Source: Cordia subcordata (taxonomy: Eukaryota; Streptophyta; Magnoliopsida; Boraginales; Cordiaceae). Taken from it: DNA of 64,000 bases. Positions 36,081-48,130 of this stretch are shown one piece after another. The translations under genes and the position numbers were made by a program. A model generated the notes under the pieces. The model searched no databases, was not told the DNA's origin, and saw nothing but the letters and a program-made list of their open reading frames with translations. The DNA lies in the NCBI GenBank assembly GCA_028554755.1, contig JAPTOF010000016.1, positions 6,423,001 to 6,487,000 of the forward strand. Reading direction: 5' to 3'. Every line of letters begins with the position of its first letter. Position 1 is the first letter of the stretch.

Positions 36081-39000
36081 ATGTCTTCCCCAGGTGGAAA
36101 GTTTGAAATCAAGAAGTTTGACGGGAGATTGAGTTTCAGTCTGTGGAGGATCAGATTCAAGGCATTTATGACAATGTAAGGACTTTGAAAAGTCATTGAA
36201 GAAGTGATCCCGGTAAAGATGGAACCAGCAGTGAGAGAAGAACTCGAAGCGAAAGCCTTGAGTGCAATACATATGTCCGTGACAAATGAAGTATTGTTGG
36301 AGATTGCTGAGAAGACGACAGCAATTGAGGCTTGGAATACTTTGGTGGAATTCTATGCATCTAAATCTCTCACCAATCGTCTCTACTTGAAGAAGCGGTT
36401 GTATCATCTTAGAATGAAAGAAGGTACGTCACTAAAGCAATACCTTGATGAGTTTTCCTCTTGTTTTATTGCTTTGAAGGATGTGGGTGCTAAAATTGAT
36501 GACGAAGACCAAGCTATGATCGTATTATGCTCCTTACCGCCTTCATATATGAACTTTGTAGACACTATGTTGTACGGGAGGGATAAAATTACCTTTGAAG
36601 ATGTGATTACTTCATTAAAATCGAAGGATCTTCAAACACATATTCCGGGACATAGGGAAGAAGTTCATGGGGAAGGTTTAGTGAGTAGAGGGAGATCGGA
36701 GAATAGAAGGGGATCTTCGGGTAGAAAGAAAAGCAAGTCAAGGTCAAAATCAAGAGCAAGGAAGCTACGTTGTTTCGAGTGTGGTGAAAAAGGTCATATT
36801 AAGAAAGAATGTCCAAAATTGAAAAAGGTGGAGAATTCAGCTAATGTGGTGGAGAGTGCTGACAGTGATGGAGATAACTCGAGTAGTACCGGGGAAGTTT
36901 TGACTATGAGTGGATTACAGTAGCATAATCAATGGATTCTTAATACTGGTGCAACGTTCCATATGTGTCCTAGGCGCGACTGGTTCTCTTCTTATTCCAA
37001 AAGAGAAGGGAAAGTCTTTCTAGGCAATGATCTTTCGTTGAAGGTGGAGGGAATGGGCATCGTAAATATCAAGATGTTTGATGGTATTACAAGATCTCTC
37101 GAGTGTTGGCATGTACCGGAGCTGAAAAAAACTTGATTTCTCTTGGGCGTTTGGATTCTTATAGATACAAATTCCGAAGTGAGAATGGTGTCTTAAAGGT
37201 GACCAAAGGTGCAATTGTGCTCTTGAAAGGGAACTTGACTGGCGACCTATATGTCCTTCAAGGTAGTACAGTTACAGGTGTTGCAGCTGTTACATCCGAG
37301 GAGAGTGATAATGACACTACGCAGTTATGGCGCAAAAGGTTGGGCCATATGAGCGAGAGGGGACTGACCGAGCTAAGTAAGAGGGATTTGCTTTGTGGAC
37401 AAAGAATTGGAAAGCTTGAATTCTGCGAGCATTGTGTCTTTGGAAAGCAAACTAGGGTGAAGTTCAGCAAGGGGTAGGAGAATACCAAAGGTACACTTGA
37501 TTATATTCATTCTGATCTTTGGGGTCCTAATAAAGTTCCTTTAAAGAAAGGTGACAGGTATTACATCACTTTCATTGATGCATACTCTCCGATGGTGTGG
37601 GTAAACTTCTTGAAAACTAAAGATGAGGCGTTTCCAACATTTGTCGAGTGGAAGACGTTGATTGAGAAGCAGACTGGTAAACATTAAGCGTTTTAGGACT
37701 GACAATGGGTTGGAATATTGCAATAAAAAGTTTGATGAGTTCTGCAGGAAACATGGCATTGTGAGACACCGCACATGTGTAAGGACACCACAACAGAATG
37801 GAGTTGTAGAACGCATGAATAGAACTCTGGTGGAGAGAGCTCGTTGTTTGCTCTCCCAATCTGGTTTGAGTCAAGACTTTTAGGCTGAAACCGTCAATAC
37901 GGCATGCTACTTGGTGAATAGGTCTCCATCCAAAGTTATTGAATTGAAAACTCCTTTTGAGTTATGGTCTGGTAAGCCTGCTGACTACTCTCGATTGAGG
38001 GTGTTCGGTTGCCCTACATACGCTCACGTGAAGGATGGCAAGTTGGAGCTGAGGGCAAAGAAATGCATATTTCTAGGCTATGCGTCCGAGAGGAAAGGTT
38101 GCAGGTTGTGGTGCATAGATCCAAAGTCTCCAGGTTTCCTCATCAGCAGGGATGTCATATTCAATGAGTCTGCTTTATTAGACCAAGAAAAGGATAAAGC
38201 GATAGTTGGTTTAGACCACGGTGTCAAAGAGCAGGTGGAGATATTTGCTGATGTTCCAAATGTTCCATCTAGCAACAGTAGTAGCCAAATTCAGTTGACT
38301 CAACCAACTGAGGTGCATGATCAAAATATGCCTGAACAACAGAAGTACAGCATTGCCACTGGGCGAGAAAGGAGACAGATTAGAAAGCCTCAAAGGTACA
38401 GATACGCTGATCTTGTTGCTTATGCTTTGACTGTTGTCGAAACAATTGAAGGACATGAGCCGAATTCATACAAAGAGGCCATATCTGGGAAAGATTCTGC
38501 TCAGTAGGTGGGTGCCATGAATGAGGAGATTGAGTCTCTTCATAAGAATCAAACATGGGAGCTTGTTGAATTGGCTAAGGGACAGTGAGTTGTCGGTTAC
38601 AAATGGGTTTACAAGAAAAAGGAAGGTACTCCAGGTGTTGACGATCCTCGATACAAGGCAAAGTTGGTGGCAAAAGGCTATACACAAAGGGAGGGTGTTG
38701 ACTTCAACGAAGTGTTCTCTCCGGTTGTGAAGCATAGTTCCATCAGGGTTTTACTTGCTTTGGTTGCTCTTCATGACTTATAGCTTGAGCAGCTAGATGT
38801 AAAAACGGCGTTTTTGCATTGTGATCTTGAAGAGCAAATTTACATGAGTCAACCGAATGGGTATGTAGTTCCTAGTGAGGAGAACCATATTTGCAAACTG
38901 AAAAAGTCCTTGTATGGGTTGAAACAGTCACCTCAGCAATGGTATAAGAGATTTGGCACATTCATGGAAGGTGATGGATACACAAGGAGTGCTTATGACA

Positions 39001-40034
39001 GTTGTGTGTATCTCAATAGGCTTCCAGATGGTTCGTTTGTGTACTTGTTGTTGTATGTCGATGATATGCTTATTGCTGCTAAAAGCATGTCTGCAATCGA
39101 CGAATTAAAGAAGTAGCTAGGTGATGAGTTTGAGACGAAGGATCTTGGAGCAGCGAAGAAGATTCTTGGCATGGAGATTCACAGAGAGAGAAACGCTGGG
39201 AAGCTATTCTTGTCTCAACAGAGTTATATTGAGAAGGTGCTGGAGCGTTTCGGGATGCTTAAAGCTAAGCCTTTGAGTGTGCCGCTTGCTACTCATTTCA
39301 AGTTGTCTGCAGATTTATCACCTAAAACCGAGGAGGAGGTAGAGCATATGTCTCATGTTCCATACTCGAGTGCTGTTGGTAGCTTGATGTATGTTATGGT
39401 GTGTACTCGTCCTGATATTTCACATGCAGCTAGTGTTGTGAGCAGGTATATGGCATCACTTGGGAAAGCACACTGGAAAGCGGTGAAATGGATAATGAGA
39501 TATTTGCGTAGCACTATGAATATAGGTTTACTGTTTAACAAGATGACTGGAGATTACGCGAGGTTGGTGGGTTATTGTGATTCAGACTTTGCGAGTGACC
39601 TTGATAAGAGAAGATCTCTGACGGATTACGTGTTTACTCTCTCTGGATGTGCTATCAGTTAGAAAGCGACATTATAGTCTACTGTGGCATTGTCGACTGC
39701 TGAAGCGGAGTACATGGCAATTGCAGAAGCTGTGAAGAAGGCCATGTGGCTACAAGGCCTGGTTCGTGATCTTGGACTGCAGCAAGATACAAGTGCAGTC
39801 TTTTGTGATAGCCAGAGTGCAATCCATCTGACGAAGAATCAGATGTATCATGAGAGGACTAAACACATTGATATCACATATCACTTTATCAGAGATGTTG
39901 TATCATAAGGAATTATATCGGTGCAGAAGATATCTACCCATGAGAATCCAGCAGATATGATGACTAAGGTGGTTCCAGTCAGCAAGTTTAAGCATTGCTT
40001 GGACTTGGTTGCTATTTGCGATACGGAGCATTGA
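36081..40034 (+). pseudogene. gag-pol of copia element 3, broken
   Basis: Gag starts MSSPGGKFEIKKFDG at 36081, with stops at 36177 (CAA to TAA relative to element 2) and 36186. The rest of Gag is open to a UAG at 36921-36923 and includes the zinc knuckle CFECGEKGHIKKEC. The protease motif reads LNTGATFH (D to N). Integrase keeps the Glu in NGVVERMNRT (37809-37811) but has TGG-to-TAG at 37881. Reverse transcriptase has YVDD at 39054-39065. RNase H keeps the STAEAEYMA segment and the DSQSAIHL motif. Further stops lie at 38506, 38587, 38781, 39114, 39660, 39675 and 39906. It ends with TGA at 40032-40034. Confidence 0.9.
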
Positions 40035-40105
40035 GCTCTTAGAGGCAGTTGGCTGCAGGGATGATGGTGTATTGATTGGAGCGAATACGTGCCAAGGTGG
40101 AGATT

Positions 40106-40437
40106 TGTTGAATGTGGCCCGTATTCTTGGGCAACAAGAATAGCAGATTTCCTTGCTAGCATATTACCTTAATCGCTTGTTACCTTTTGTAGCACATAAT
40201 TAATTAGTTGCCTTTTCTACTTAATAGGTTTAGGAAACCTTTGCACTATAAATATGTGGCAATACTCATTATGTTATGTGTGAGAGAGAAACCAAAGTGA
40301 GAGCTTTGTAGCATTCGTGATCAATAATAGAATTATTCTCTGCTGCCCGTGGACGTAGGCTTTAAAGCCGAACCACGTAATTTTTGTGTCCGTTATTTCT
40401 TCTTGTATCCTTCGTGTTTGCATGTTTTTCCCCAATA
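40106..40437 (+). repeat. 3' LTR of copia element 3
   Basis: 332 bp, highly similar to the 5' LTR of the same element. The last dinucleotide is TA instead of CA. Preceded by the purine tract GCCAAGGTGGAGA. Confidence 0.9.
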
Positions 40438-40463
40438 ACCAGTTTTATTTTGAATTTCAACTG

Positions 40464-40695
40464 CATATAATCTAAAAATAAATTGATATATGTTATTTAA
40501 ACTGTTAGCTTGTATATATCAGTTTTAAAAGGTCTCCAAGAGTTTCATTGACATATAGAAATATGCTTAAATACTTAGTCATATAATCTAGAAATAAATT
40601 GATACATGTTATTTAAACTCTTAGCTTGTATATATCAGTTTTAAAAGGTCTCCAAGAGTTTTCTTGACATATAGAAATATGTTTAAATACTTAGT
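40464..40695. repeat. 116-bp tandem duplication
   Basis: 40464-40579 and 40580-40695 both begin CATATAATCT and end ATACTTAGT with few differences. It lies just downstream of element 3 in non-coding DNA. Confidence 0.9.
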
Positions 40696-41655
40696 TAACA
40701 AATATATAAATATCGTTCATTCGTTTCTTAATTTTTTTGTTATTCTTGCCTTTTAGCAATAGGTATCAATTATACTCTTCAATGTTCTTATCAATGACAT
40801 ACTCACATTAACTTAGATATAGAAAACTGTTGTTAAATAGCATAAAATGAGCCACTTTTAATTCAATTATAATTTTTTAGCGATTACTGGATAAATACTA
40901 TTCAAATTCTTTTATTTAATTTATATTTGTTAGAAAGAAAATTTTTGGTATCTATTCAAAGTTAGACTGAGATTTAATTTTATTTTCATTAATAATTAGA
41001 GAGACAAGTTTTGCATTTTTAATGTGAGCATACATCTATACTTTATATATATATACATCCACACATATACATATTTGTTACAGAATATTTCTGAATATAT
41101 ACTAAGTACTTTTAACTATCATTTTCAAAAAGAATAAATAGTTAATATTTTATTATATAATAATATCCTTAAGTCTACTTATATTTGGATGAATTCTATC
41201 TCTTTTTTTTTCTTTTGTAATCCCCGTTTAAATCTTATCATGGAGGATTTGTCTAATTTCAAATCCTTTAGCAAATTTGTTTAGTAATAATTGAAATTTT
41301 GATTTAGATTTATTTAATTATTTATTTTTAGGAATGATATGTGTTATTATTTATAAGTATCTTTTTATTTTAGTATTGACTCCATCATTTGTTAAAGATT
41401 TTTTTCTTTTTAAAAAATTATATCTATATCTTAAAAATAAATTATCTCGTGCAACTCATGAGTATATATTTTTGAAAAAAAAAATACACGATGCAGATCA
41501 TTATTTTGGCTAGAAAAAAGAAGAAGACACCCATCAAAGATGAAAGCACATGTGAATACAAGTAGGAGGAAACTAGACTTGCATGACAATGAACGCACAT
41601 TTTCAGTTCCCCCACCCCCGGCCACACGAATTGAGGGAAGAGCCAATGGCAAGGA
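40696..41655. other. Intergenic DNA
   Basis: AT-rich; no gene or clear element recognised. Confidence 0.4.
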
Positions 41656-41659
41656 ATTG

Positions 41660-41885
41660 AGGGGTCGTTTAGATTGGTTTTTTCAAAAGTATTTTTTAAC
41701 AACTTTTGAAGAACAGTTTATTTGGAAAAGTTAAAAATTCTGAATTCTAAAAAAAGCTGCATTTGAGTTTTTTTCAAAGTTTCAGCTTTTTTGGAAGCCA
41801 AATCAAATAGTTATTGCAAATTTAATATAACTTTTTTAGGGAAAAAAAGTGCTTTTCCTAAAGAAAAGCCAATCCAAACAGGCTC
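41660..41885. mobile_element. Short MITE-like element
   Basis: Left end GGGTCGTTTAGATTGGTTTT and right end, on the minus strand, GCCTGTTTGGATTGGCTTTT form inverted termini. The interior is A/T-rich with AAAAGT words and no coding capacity. The end motif is common in plant MITEs. Confidence 0.5.
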
Positions 41886-41906
41886 CGAGTGCAAATTATT
41901 GTGTTC

Positions 41907-42283
41907 CGATGGATTTTTTTACAAATGTCATCATTTTGCAAATTCATTTTAAAATAGTATTGTTTTAGAGTATTTTCAAAAATGGAGTCGAAAATTGGGT
42001 TTTAGAAACCCAAAATGGGTTATAGTTGACTGATTCCAAAAGATCAGGTTTCTGCTCGACGCATCGATTTGGAATTCAATTTTCCATTTTGGGTTTTCAT
42101 TCCCCGAAATTTGCTATCGTTTCAACTCCCAAAATTTTGCTTTTTCATGTCCGATTTTGGGTTTCCAAAACCAATTTCAAAACACAATGACGCCATTTTT
42201 TAAAAAGATCTAAAAACAATGCTATTTTTTAAACAATTTTGCAAAATAGCGTTATTTTTTTAAAAATCCATGCTCCGACACTG
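41907..42283. mobile_element. Foldback inverted-repeat element
   Basis: The left arm (CCGATGGATTTTTTTAC, CATTTTGCAAA..., 41907-41985) pairs imperfectly with the right arm (TTTTGCAAAATAGCG..., TAAAAATCCATGCTCCG, 42180-42283). The centre contains another inverted pair around CCATTTTGGGTTT. Total about 377 bp; no target duplication identified. Confidence 0.45.
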
Positions 42284-42379
42284 GATTTTTTTTTACCCAA
42301 ATTTTAATATGCTATGCAAAACTAACCCAATTTGCATTAGGGTTTCAAAAATAACTTATTCTGGTTTCTGAAACGCACT

Positions 42380-42462
42380 CTGAGAACGCGAAACGCATGC
42401 CAGGAATGTGCCCGCATTCCGGGAGTGCACCTGTATTCCAGGTTTGCGTTCCGCGTTCTCAG
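42380..42462. other. 83-bp imperfect palindrome
   Basis: CTGAGAACGCGAAACGC on the left mirrors GCGTTCCGCGTTCTCAG on the right, with further pairing of CCAGGAAT and ATTCCAGG. It is GC-rich in an AT-rich setting and would fold into a strong hairpin. It sits about 430 bp before the MULE transposase start and may belong to that element's end. Confidence 0.5.
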
Positions 42463-42675
42463 AACACGTTTTCTTGCTTTTCCAATTCCCTAGTTGCAGC
42501 CCTGGAAGATTTTATTGCAAATTTGATTGAGTTGTAGGGAATTTATTCTTAGCAACTATTCTGGGAATGCGTTTGCAGTAATTGAAATATATTCTTTGCC
42601 ATCAATCATACTCTAGTCACTTCACGTTATGGGAAACTTTCAGAAATCTCACTCCCATAATGCATTTTTTTTACC

Positions 42676-42683
42676 TATATAAA
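42676..42683 (+). promoter_or_regulatory. Probable TATA box of the MULE transposase
   Basis: TATATAAA followed by CCCC, 128 bp before the likely transposase ATG (42811). Confidence 0.35.
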
Positions 42684-42810
42684 CCCCAACCCCTTTCTCC
42701 ACTGGCTCATTCAATCTTTTACCCATCCTATAGCGTCTCAACTCTAGATAAATTTTCTACCAAATTCGTTCCACTTGTCACTATAACTTTCTATCAAAGC
42801 ACCTAAAAGA

Positions 42811-45470
42811 ATGAATTCAACTGAAGTTACTGTTCTTTTATACTCGACAGTCATAAAATAATGACCAATTATGATCTTGATTATAGAAGTCCAAATATAC
42901 CACGCAAAATCAAAATTCTTCCCGATACAACTTACGATTAATTTGTTTCTCATGTAACTAGAAAACTAAGGTTGCGTCCAACCATTGATAGAGTTAACTT
43001 ATGCTATCGTGCCCCTAGATAGAACGCTAAATTGCAGCAGATTTATTGTTACCCAAGTGCAATAATTGATGATGAAGATTTGCGAGAGATGTATGGCACA
43101 GCTCGCTGTGATTGGAACTGTTGCGTTGTGCACGTAATAGTGGACGTTTAGTGTCATGACATGTATGTGCCGCAACAAATGGCTAACGTCCCATACCAGT
43201 CCAACATGCTGGACCTAAATGCAGTACCATCGTATGATAAAGATGAACATATCAATATTGCAACAACAGTGGCGGAGTTTGTCAATTTTTCCCTTTCCTC
43301 ACAACCACAGTCTACTTTTGAAGTCGGAGGACCCCCTTATCGTGGCGGTGGCATGGAGGAGAGATGTGACGTCGCAGTAGATACTGTTTTGTCAGAGGCA
43401 GACGAAGAAAACGAGGATGGTGAATTGAACGATCAAGAAGATGTAGTCTCAAAAGCAAGTTTGAACTACCAAATTGAGAACAATGTAAAAGGATCGGATT
43501 AGATGTAGAGCTGGAGATAGATGAAGAGGAACCAGTGGAGTTCCATACTGTTAGGACTGAATTCTACACGACAAGCAGGTACAGGGTCACCAAACGCCCA
43601 ATATGGGACCCCAACAGGATGGATCTGGCCAAACGAATGGTGTTCCCATCCAAAGTGGATGCGATAGCAACTGTTCAACAAAATACGATAAAGATACAAA
43701 AGGAAAATAGGGTCGTCAAGTCGAGTAAGAACCTGTGGAAGGTACAATGTAGGGAAACGCACAGTGGAAGTGTAGCATGCCCATTGTGTGTACGTGTTAT
43801 AAAGAAAGCAACGCATAAGCAGTGGGAGATCACGTAATATGACACTAGACATGTTTGTATGGCACAAATAACTGTGTCCAGGCACAGAAATTTGACTTTG
43901 GGTTTGGTTGGATATTTGGTGAGGCATTTGATACCTAAGAAGGCTGATTACGAGGTCGATTTATCCAAGCTCACATGAAGGAGAAGCTTAACGTGGATGT
44001 TAGTTACGGAAAAACTTGGAATGGCCGGAATAAAGCAATTGAACTAGTGTATGGCAATTGGGACACGTCATACCAAATGCACCCATAGTTTCTTGGTGCG
44101 GTGATGGCCAACAATCCAGATAGTGTTGTGAAATATAGGTTCGCTGAAGGTTCAACGCAGGCGGAAAAAAATTTTCGACATGGTTTATTAGGCGTTCGGT
44201 CCATGCATCACGGCGTGGAGGCATTGTAAACCTGTGGTTTCACTGGACGACGCACACTTGCGAGGAAAGTACAAGGGTCATCTTCTAGTTGTATTAACTA
44301 CTGATGCCAACTGCCAAGTATTGCCGTTAGCCTTTGCAGTTGTAGACGCAGAGACAACACGTACTTAATCGTGGTTCTTATAGCAGCTACATGAGAACTT
44401 TTTTACTGGGATGCCCCAAGTATGTATCATATCCAATAAGCATGTAAACATCGCATCTGCAATCGAACGGGTTACACGTGACAGTCAACTTGAAATAAAA
44501 TATTGCATTTGCTTGAGACATCTCAAAAGCAATGTGATGAAAAGATGGCGGAATCAATTCATTAAAGACGTGTTGGATAACTGGCCGAGAATGTCAAGCA
44601 CGAAAAAAATTTGCATGCAATGAACATGATCCTTGCTGTGGACCCTAGTAAAAAAGTGTTGGCAGACGAGTACACAAGTTCCTATCTTATATCCCTGCCG
44701 ATACATGGACCATAAGCGCTAATGGAGGATACAGATGGAGTGTGATGACCACAAATAATGTCAAATGCTTCAACGGTGTCCTCGTCGGTGCAAGAGGGTT
44801 ACCTATCACAGCCCTTGTTACTAATACTTTTATGAAGATAAAAGGTTACTTTCATGATCGGTTGGTCCATGCCATGTAGTTGGAAAGTGAAGGCTATCGA
44901 CTCCCTTCTAATATGAGAGAGCTCTTTAAGAAGTGAGAGATCTCGTCACGCCGCCATGATGTACTTAATTTCAGAGAGAATGAAAGATACCAGGTGGGTT
45001 GGTTGCAAGTGCGATGGAACGAGAATCTGCCATACCAGGTAGTCAACTAGGAAGAAAGTACATGTACTTGTGGTAAGTGGGTTGCATATCATTTGCCATA
45101 CTCACATGCATAAACTGTTGCTCGATTTATGGTAAATGGGTTGCATATCACTTTGCATGCTCACATGCATAAACTGTTGCTCAGTTTAGGGAGTTTAATG
45201 TGGAGAACATGATACCTCAATAGCTGACAGTGAAATCGTACAAAGATACCTATTGGAGGACATTCGAGCCACTTGGACACTAATTTTGTTGGCCTCCAGC
45301 ACCTACATGGACTTTGCATCTGAACCCCCGTCGTGTTCGACAAAGAAAAGGACGAGCCAAAGGTCAGCGCATCCCAAACGAGATAGATCAGTATCTCCAT
45401 GGACAATGAAGGTGTACAGCATGTGATCAACCAGGCAACACTGTTACAATTTGCCCCAACAATCAAAATG
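42811..45470 (+). pseudogene. Mutator-like (MULE/MuDR) transposase, broken
   Basis: Recognisable parts in order: an N-terminal MuDR-type segment (MNSTEVTVLLY..., PRKIKILPDTTY, FVSHVTRKLRLRPTIDRVNLCY); a linker with LDLNAVPSYD and an acidic stretch; the zinc-binding pre-catalytic region (LWKVQCRETHSGSVACPLCV); and the transposase core with KPVVSLDDAHLRGKYKGHLLVVLTTDANCQ (catalytic Asp region, 44246-44251). A SWIM zinc finger follows at 45063-45110 (CTCGKWVAYHLPYSHA, with the third Cys changed to Tyr), then a C-terminal CCHC knuckle (45413-45454) in which the His is Asn. Many stops and frameshifts separate these parts. A PMD gene faces it on the other strand. Confidence 0.85.
45072..45189. repeat. 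59-bp tandem duplication inside the SWIM finger
   Basis: 45072-45130 and 45131-45189 both contain GTGGGTTGCATATCA/ATGGGTTGCATATCA and ACATGCATAAACTGTTGCTC. The duplication repeats the second half of the SWIM motif, a local scar in the dead transposase. Confidence 0.85.
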
Positions 45471-45759
45471 CGCAATCCGATAATGTTTTTATGTTTACTA
45501 GTTGTTATGTGTATTATATGTAATCTTTTTATGTTTATTTGTTGTAATGTTGTAATGTTATTATATAATTAATCAAGTAATGTCTACTTTAACCGAAAGT
45601 AACATGTGCATAACGTACTTAATTGGAAACATTAGGTACTCAATGGATCATAAATAACCACATAAATGAAAAAAACATAACATAGTCTCATCAATACATA
45701 ATAATGTGTCATAAATACATATGAAAAAAAAAGTGCTCTAAAACTGGTACATCACTTAG

Positions 45760-48130
45760 GTGTGTAATGCTGAGGGCCCTTTCTCCTGTTAATGCGGTTA
45801 GATAACTAACGTCTAACAGGGAATGGTACGTTCTGTTTCCTGGATGAACGTGTCTGATGGCGTAGAGGCTCCTGTGCTTGTGACTGTGTCACAGGTGCCT
45901 GGGACTGTGGCAGCTGGTTCTACTGCTCATGAACATAGTCCCTGGACCCTATGTATCTGCTTGGAGACCCCCCCGATGACTCGCTCTACGTCGCCTCGTC
46001 ATCCTCCTCATCGTCATCTGGCTCGTCAATCACCGACCTTGAGGATCTGCCACCCTAGAACATACCATGTCTACCGCCGCTGCTCTGACCTATCTGTATG
46101 CTGGAATAATCAATGGGGTCCAACCGATACATGGATCGGTGCAATGACGCCTGTGTAGGCGGACGATAATGTGGCAATGGTACGTCAGGGGTGAACAGCA
46201 TATGATGCAGATGGGCACTGGACGACTGTGATAACCTAGTAGGATAAGTGTGATGCTCTATATGCTACGAAGAACGCGCATGCTGTGAACGATGCTCTCT
46301 ATGCTGCTATAATGGCTGTATCGAGGGTGCATCAGGCAACTCCCACACCTTTATCTACTGTATGAGATACTCGTGCTGTGTGTGTCGGAGTGCATTCTCG
46401 CCATGTAGCTGCATAAGCTGCAAGTGTCGCATCACAAGTTCCATGGACTGTGTATCGCCGTGAAGGTCCCCCTGCCTGTATGGGTGCAGCAAATCACGGG
46501 AGTGGTGGACTACATGCTGTATAATTGTCGTGTGGAGGAAAACAAAACATATTGTGGTTAATTTCATTTAATAGTCCCCAGTTTTCATAAAGAAAAAACG
46601 AGTAGAAGTATTGCTCACTGGTGAAGTCTCATCACCTGTAGACGCCACGCAACCATCCCTCCTATGACTTGTACCTAGATGACCGACATGTAATATGGTC
46701 ACCCTACGGTACCAAGTCATGTAAATCCAGAGCGCTGTTACTGTCGGCACATCCTCCAATTGTCCATGAAGAACGTGCTGCTGCCAATTCCCCCACATAT
46801 TTGCTGCCTGTGTTAGTGTAACTCCCTCAACCTTTTCCTTTCCGTCCTTGTGCTTCTCGTGACCAGGCGGATCACGAGGGATTGCCAGTAGTAGTCCAAA
46901 CTACCGCAAGACACGATCAGGACGATGCCACTCAACAGTATGCCCAAATATCAATGGAATTCGGGCACGCCAAATGTCACTGTCTTGAACACTGGCAGGC
47001 TGTCCAATATCGTCGTGAATGGCTACCTATAAACCGTGACCAAAACAAGTACCGAAGAGTTACTTACATTACGCACGTGTTCAATAATGCAAGATAAAAA
47101 TATTTAATAAAGCAATTTAAGTGTATTATACCTCACCAGGCTGCAAATGGTCTATAACATCCCGACATTCAACTTGCCCTGACTTTCTAGATGCATTTGT
47201 CGTTTCTTTCTTCACGTAAAACACAGCACCTCGTGGAACACCAAGGAGCTGAAACAAATGCTCAAGTTCATGCTGCTATCACTGTAGCCGTTCTCGTGTG
47301 GGATATAGGAGCTGAGGCCGAAAAGCCATGAATCTATCCCATGCAAAAAACTACAAACAATAAACAGGTGTTATAATAATGCTTGTTATAATAAAGTTAA
47401 CATTCATAAAAGTCAAACATAAATACATGATGAAAACCAATACCTGGACTAGTGTCACAGGTCCGCATACACCTTTACACTGACGGAAGGAGGGGCAATC
47501 AAGTTGTTGGTACAAATATGCTAGTACAGCCACACCCCAATTGAACTGCTAGCTCTGTACAAAGTCTATCAAATGGAGCAACCAGGCCAAATTGCCCTTA
47601 TTGGTACTCGTGTTCGCAAATAGGTGACAGCAAATCACGAGAAATATCCACAGCTGTGCCCGTTACTGAGCCTGGTATTGAGTGGGGTTATTCGGAGTAC
47701 CCTGCATCACAAACCTATTCCGCAGCTGGACGAAATTTATCGCGTTCCTCACTATGTCAATACGATCGGTACCATCGTCCGCAACTGCATCTGCATCAAT
47801 CCCCATATAATCACGAATCATAACAACCCAATCCTCTCTCGAGCGTACAGTCGTATCAAACACTGGAAAAGGTCTGCCAGTCAAAGGAAGACCCCAATAG
47901 ACGGCCACATCCTATAGGTTGATGATGGCCTCCCCTATGGATAAATGAAAGGTGTGGGTCTCCAGCTGCTACCTCTTAATCATAGCAGTAATCAACCCGC
48001 GGTTAAATTGATGATGGCGGCATTTATAACACCTATAGAATCCCATTTCCACTAACTGCTGCTGTACCAATGAGTGCTCTAGATCTTGGGGCTTCCAAAC
48101 ACCATGTGGGAGGTACGGCTAGAATCGCGA
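45760..48130 (-). pseudogene. Plant mobile domain (PMD/MAIN-like) protein, broken
   Basis: Minus strand. From the right: LEHSLVQQQLVEMGFYRCYKCRHHQFNRGLITAMI, then QLETHTFHLSIGEA and DVAVYWGLPLTGRPFP (classic PMD motifs), then FVQLRNRFV, FNWGVAVLAYLYQQLD, an intron near 47200-47460, FFAWDRFMAFRPQLLYP, and PLIFGHTVEWHRPDRVLRQF-type text ending around 46570. A low-complexity, acidic C-terminal region follows down to about 45760 (PDDDEEDDEA, SESSGGSPSR). PMD proteins are silencing-related nuclear proteins (MAIN/MAIL) or transposon passengers. Several stops are Trp or Gln codons changed by one transition. Exon limits are approximate. Confidence 0.8.

Larger units (their letters stand above)
34571..40437 (+). 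mobile_element. Ty1/copia retrotransposon, Tork-like, decayed (element 3)
   Basis: LTRs 34571-34902 and 40106-40437, both 332 bp, with a perfect 5-bp target duplication ACCAG (34566-34570 and 40438-40442). The 3' LTR end has mutated from CA to TA. The primer-binding site TGGTATCAGAGC (34906-34917) is the standard initiator-Met-tRNA type. The body is collinear with element 2, but the first ~150 bp of the LTR (U3) and part of the leader differ, so it is a sister subfamily rather than a recent copy. Confidence 0.95.

Noticed and set aside
45823..46158. 111-codon plus-strand frame
   Set aside because: It is the reverse strand of the PMD C-terminal region, which has the better protein signal.
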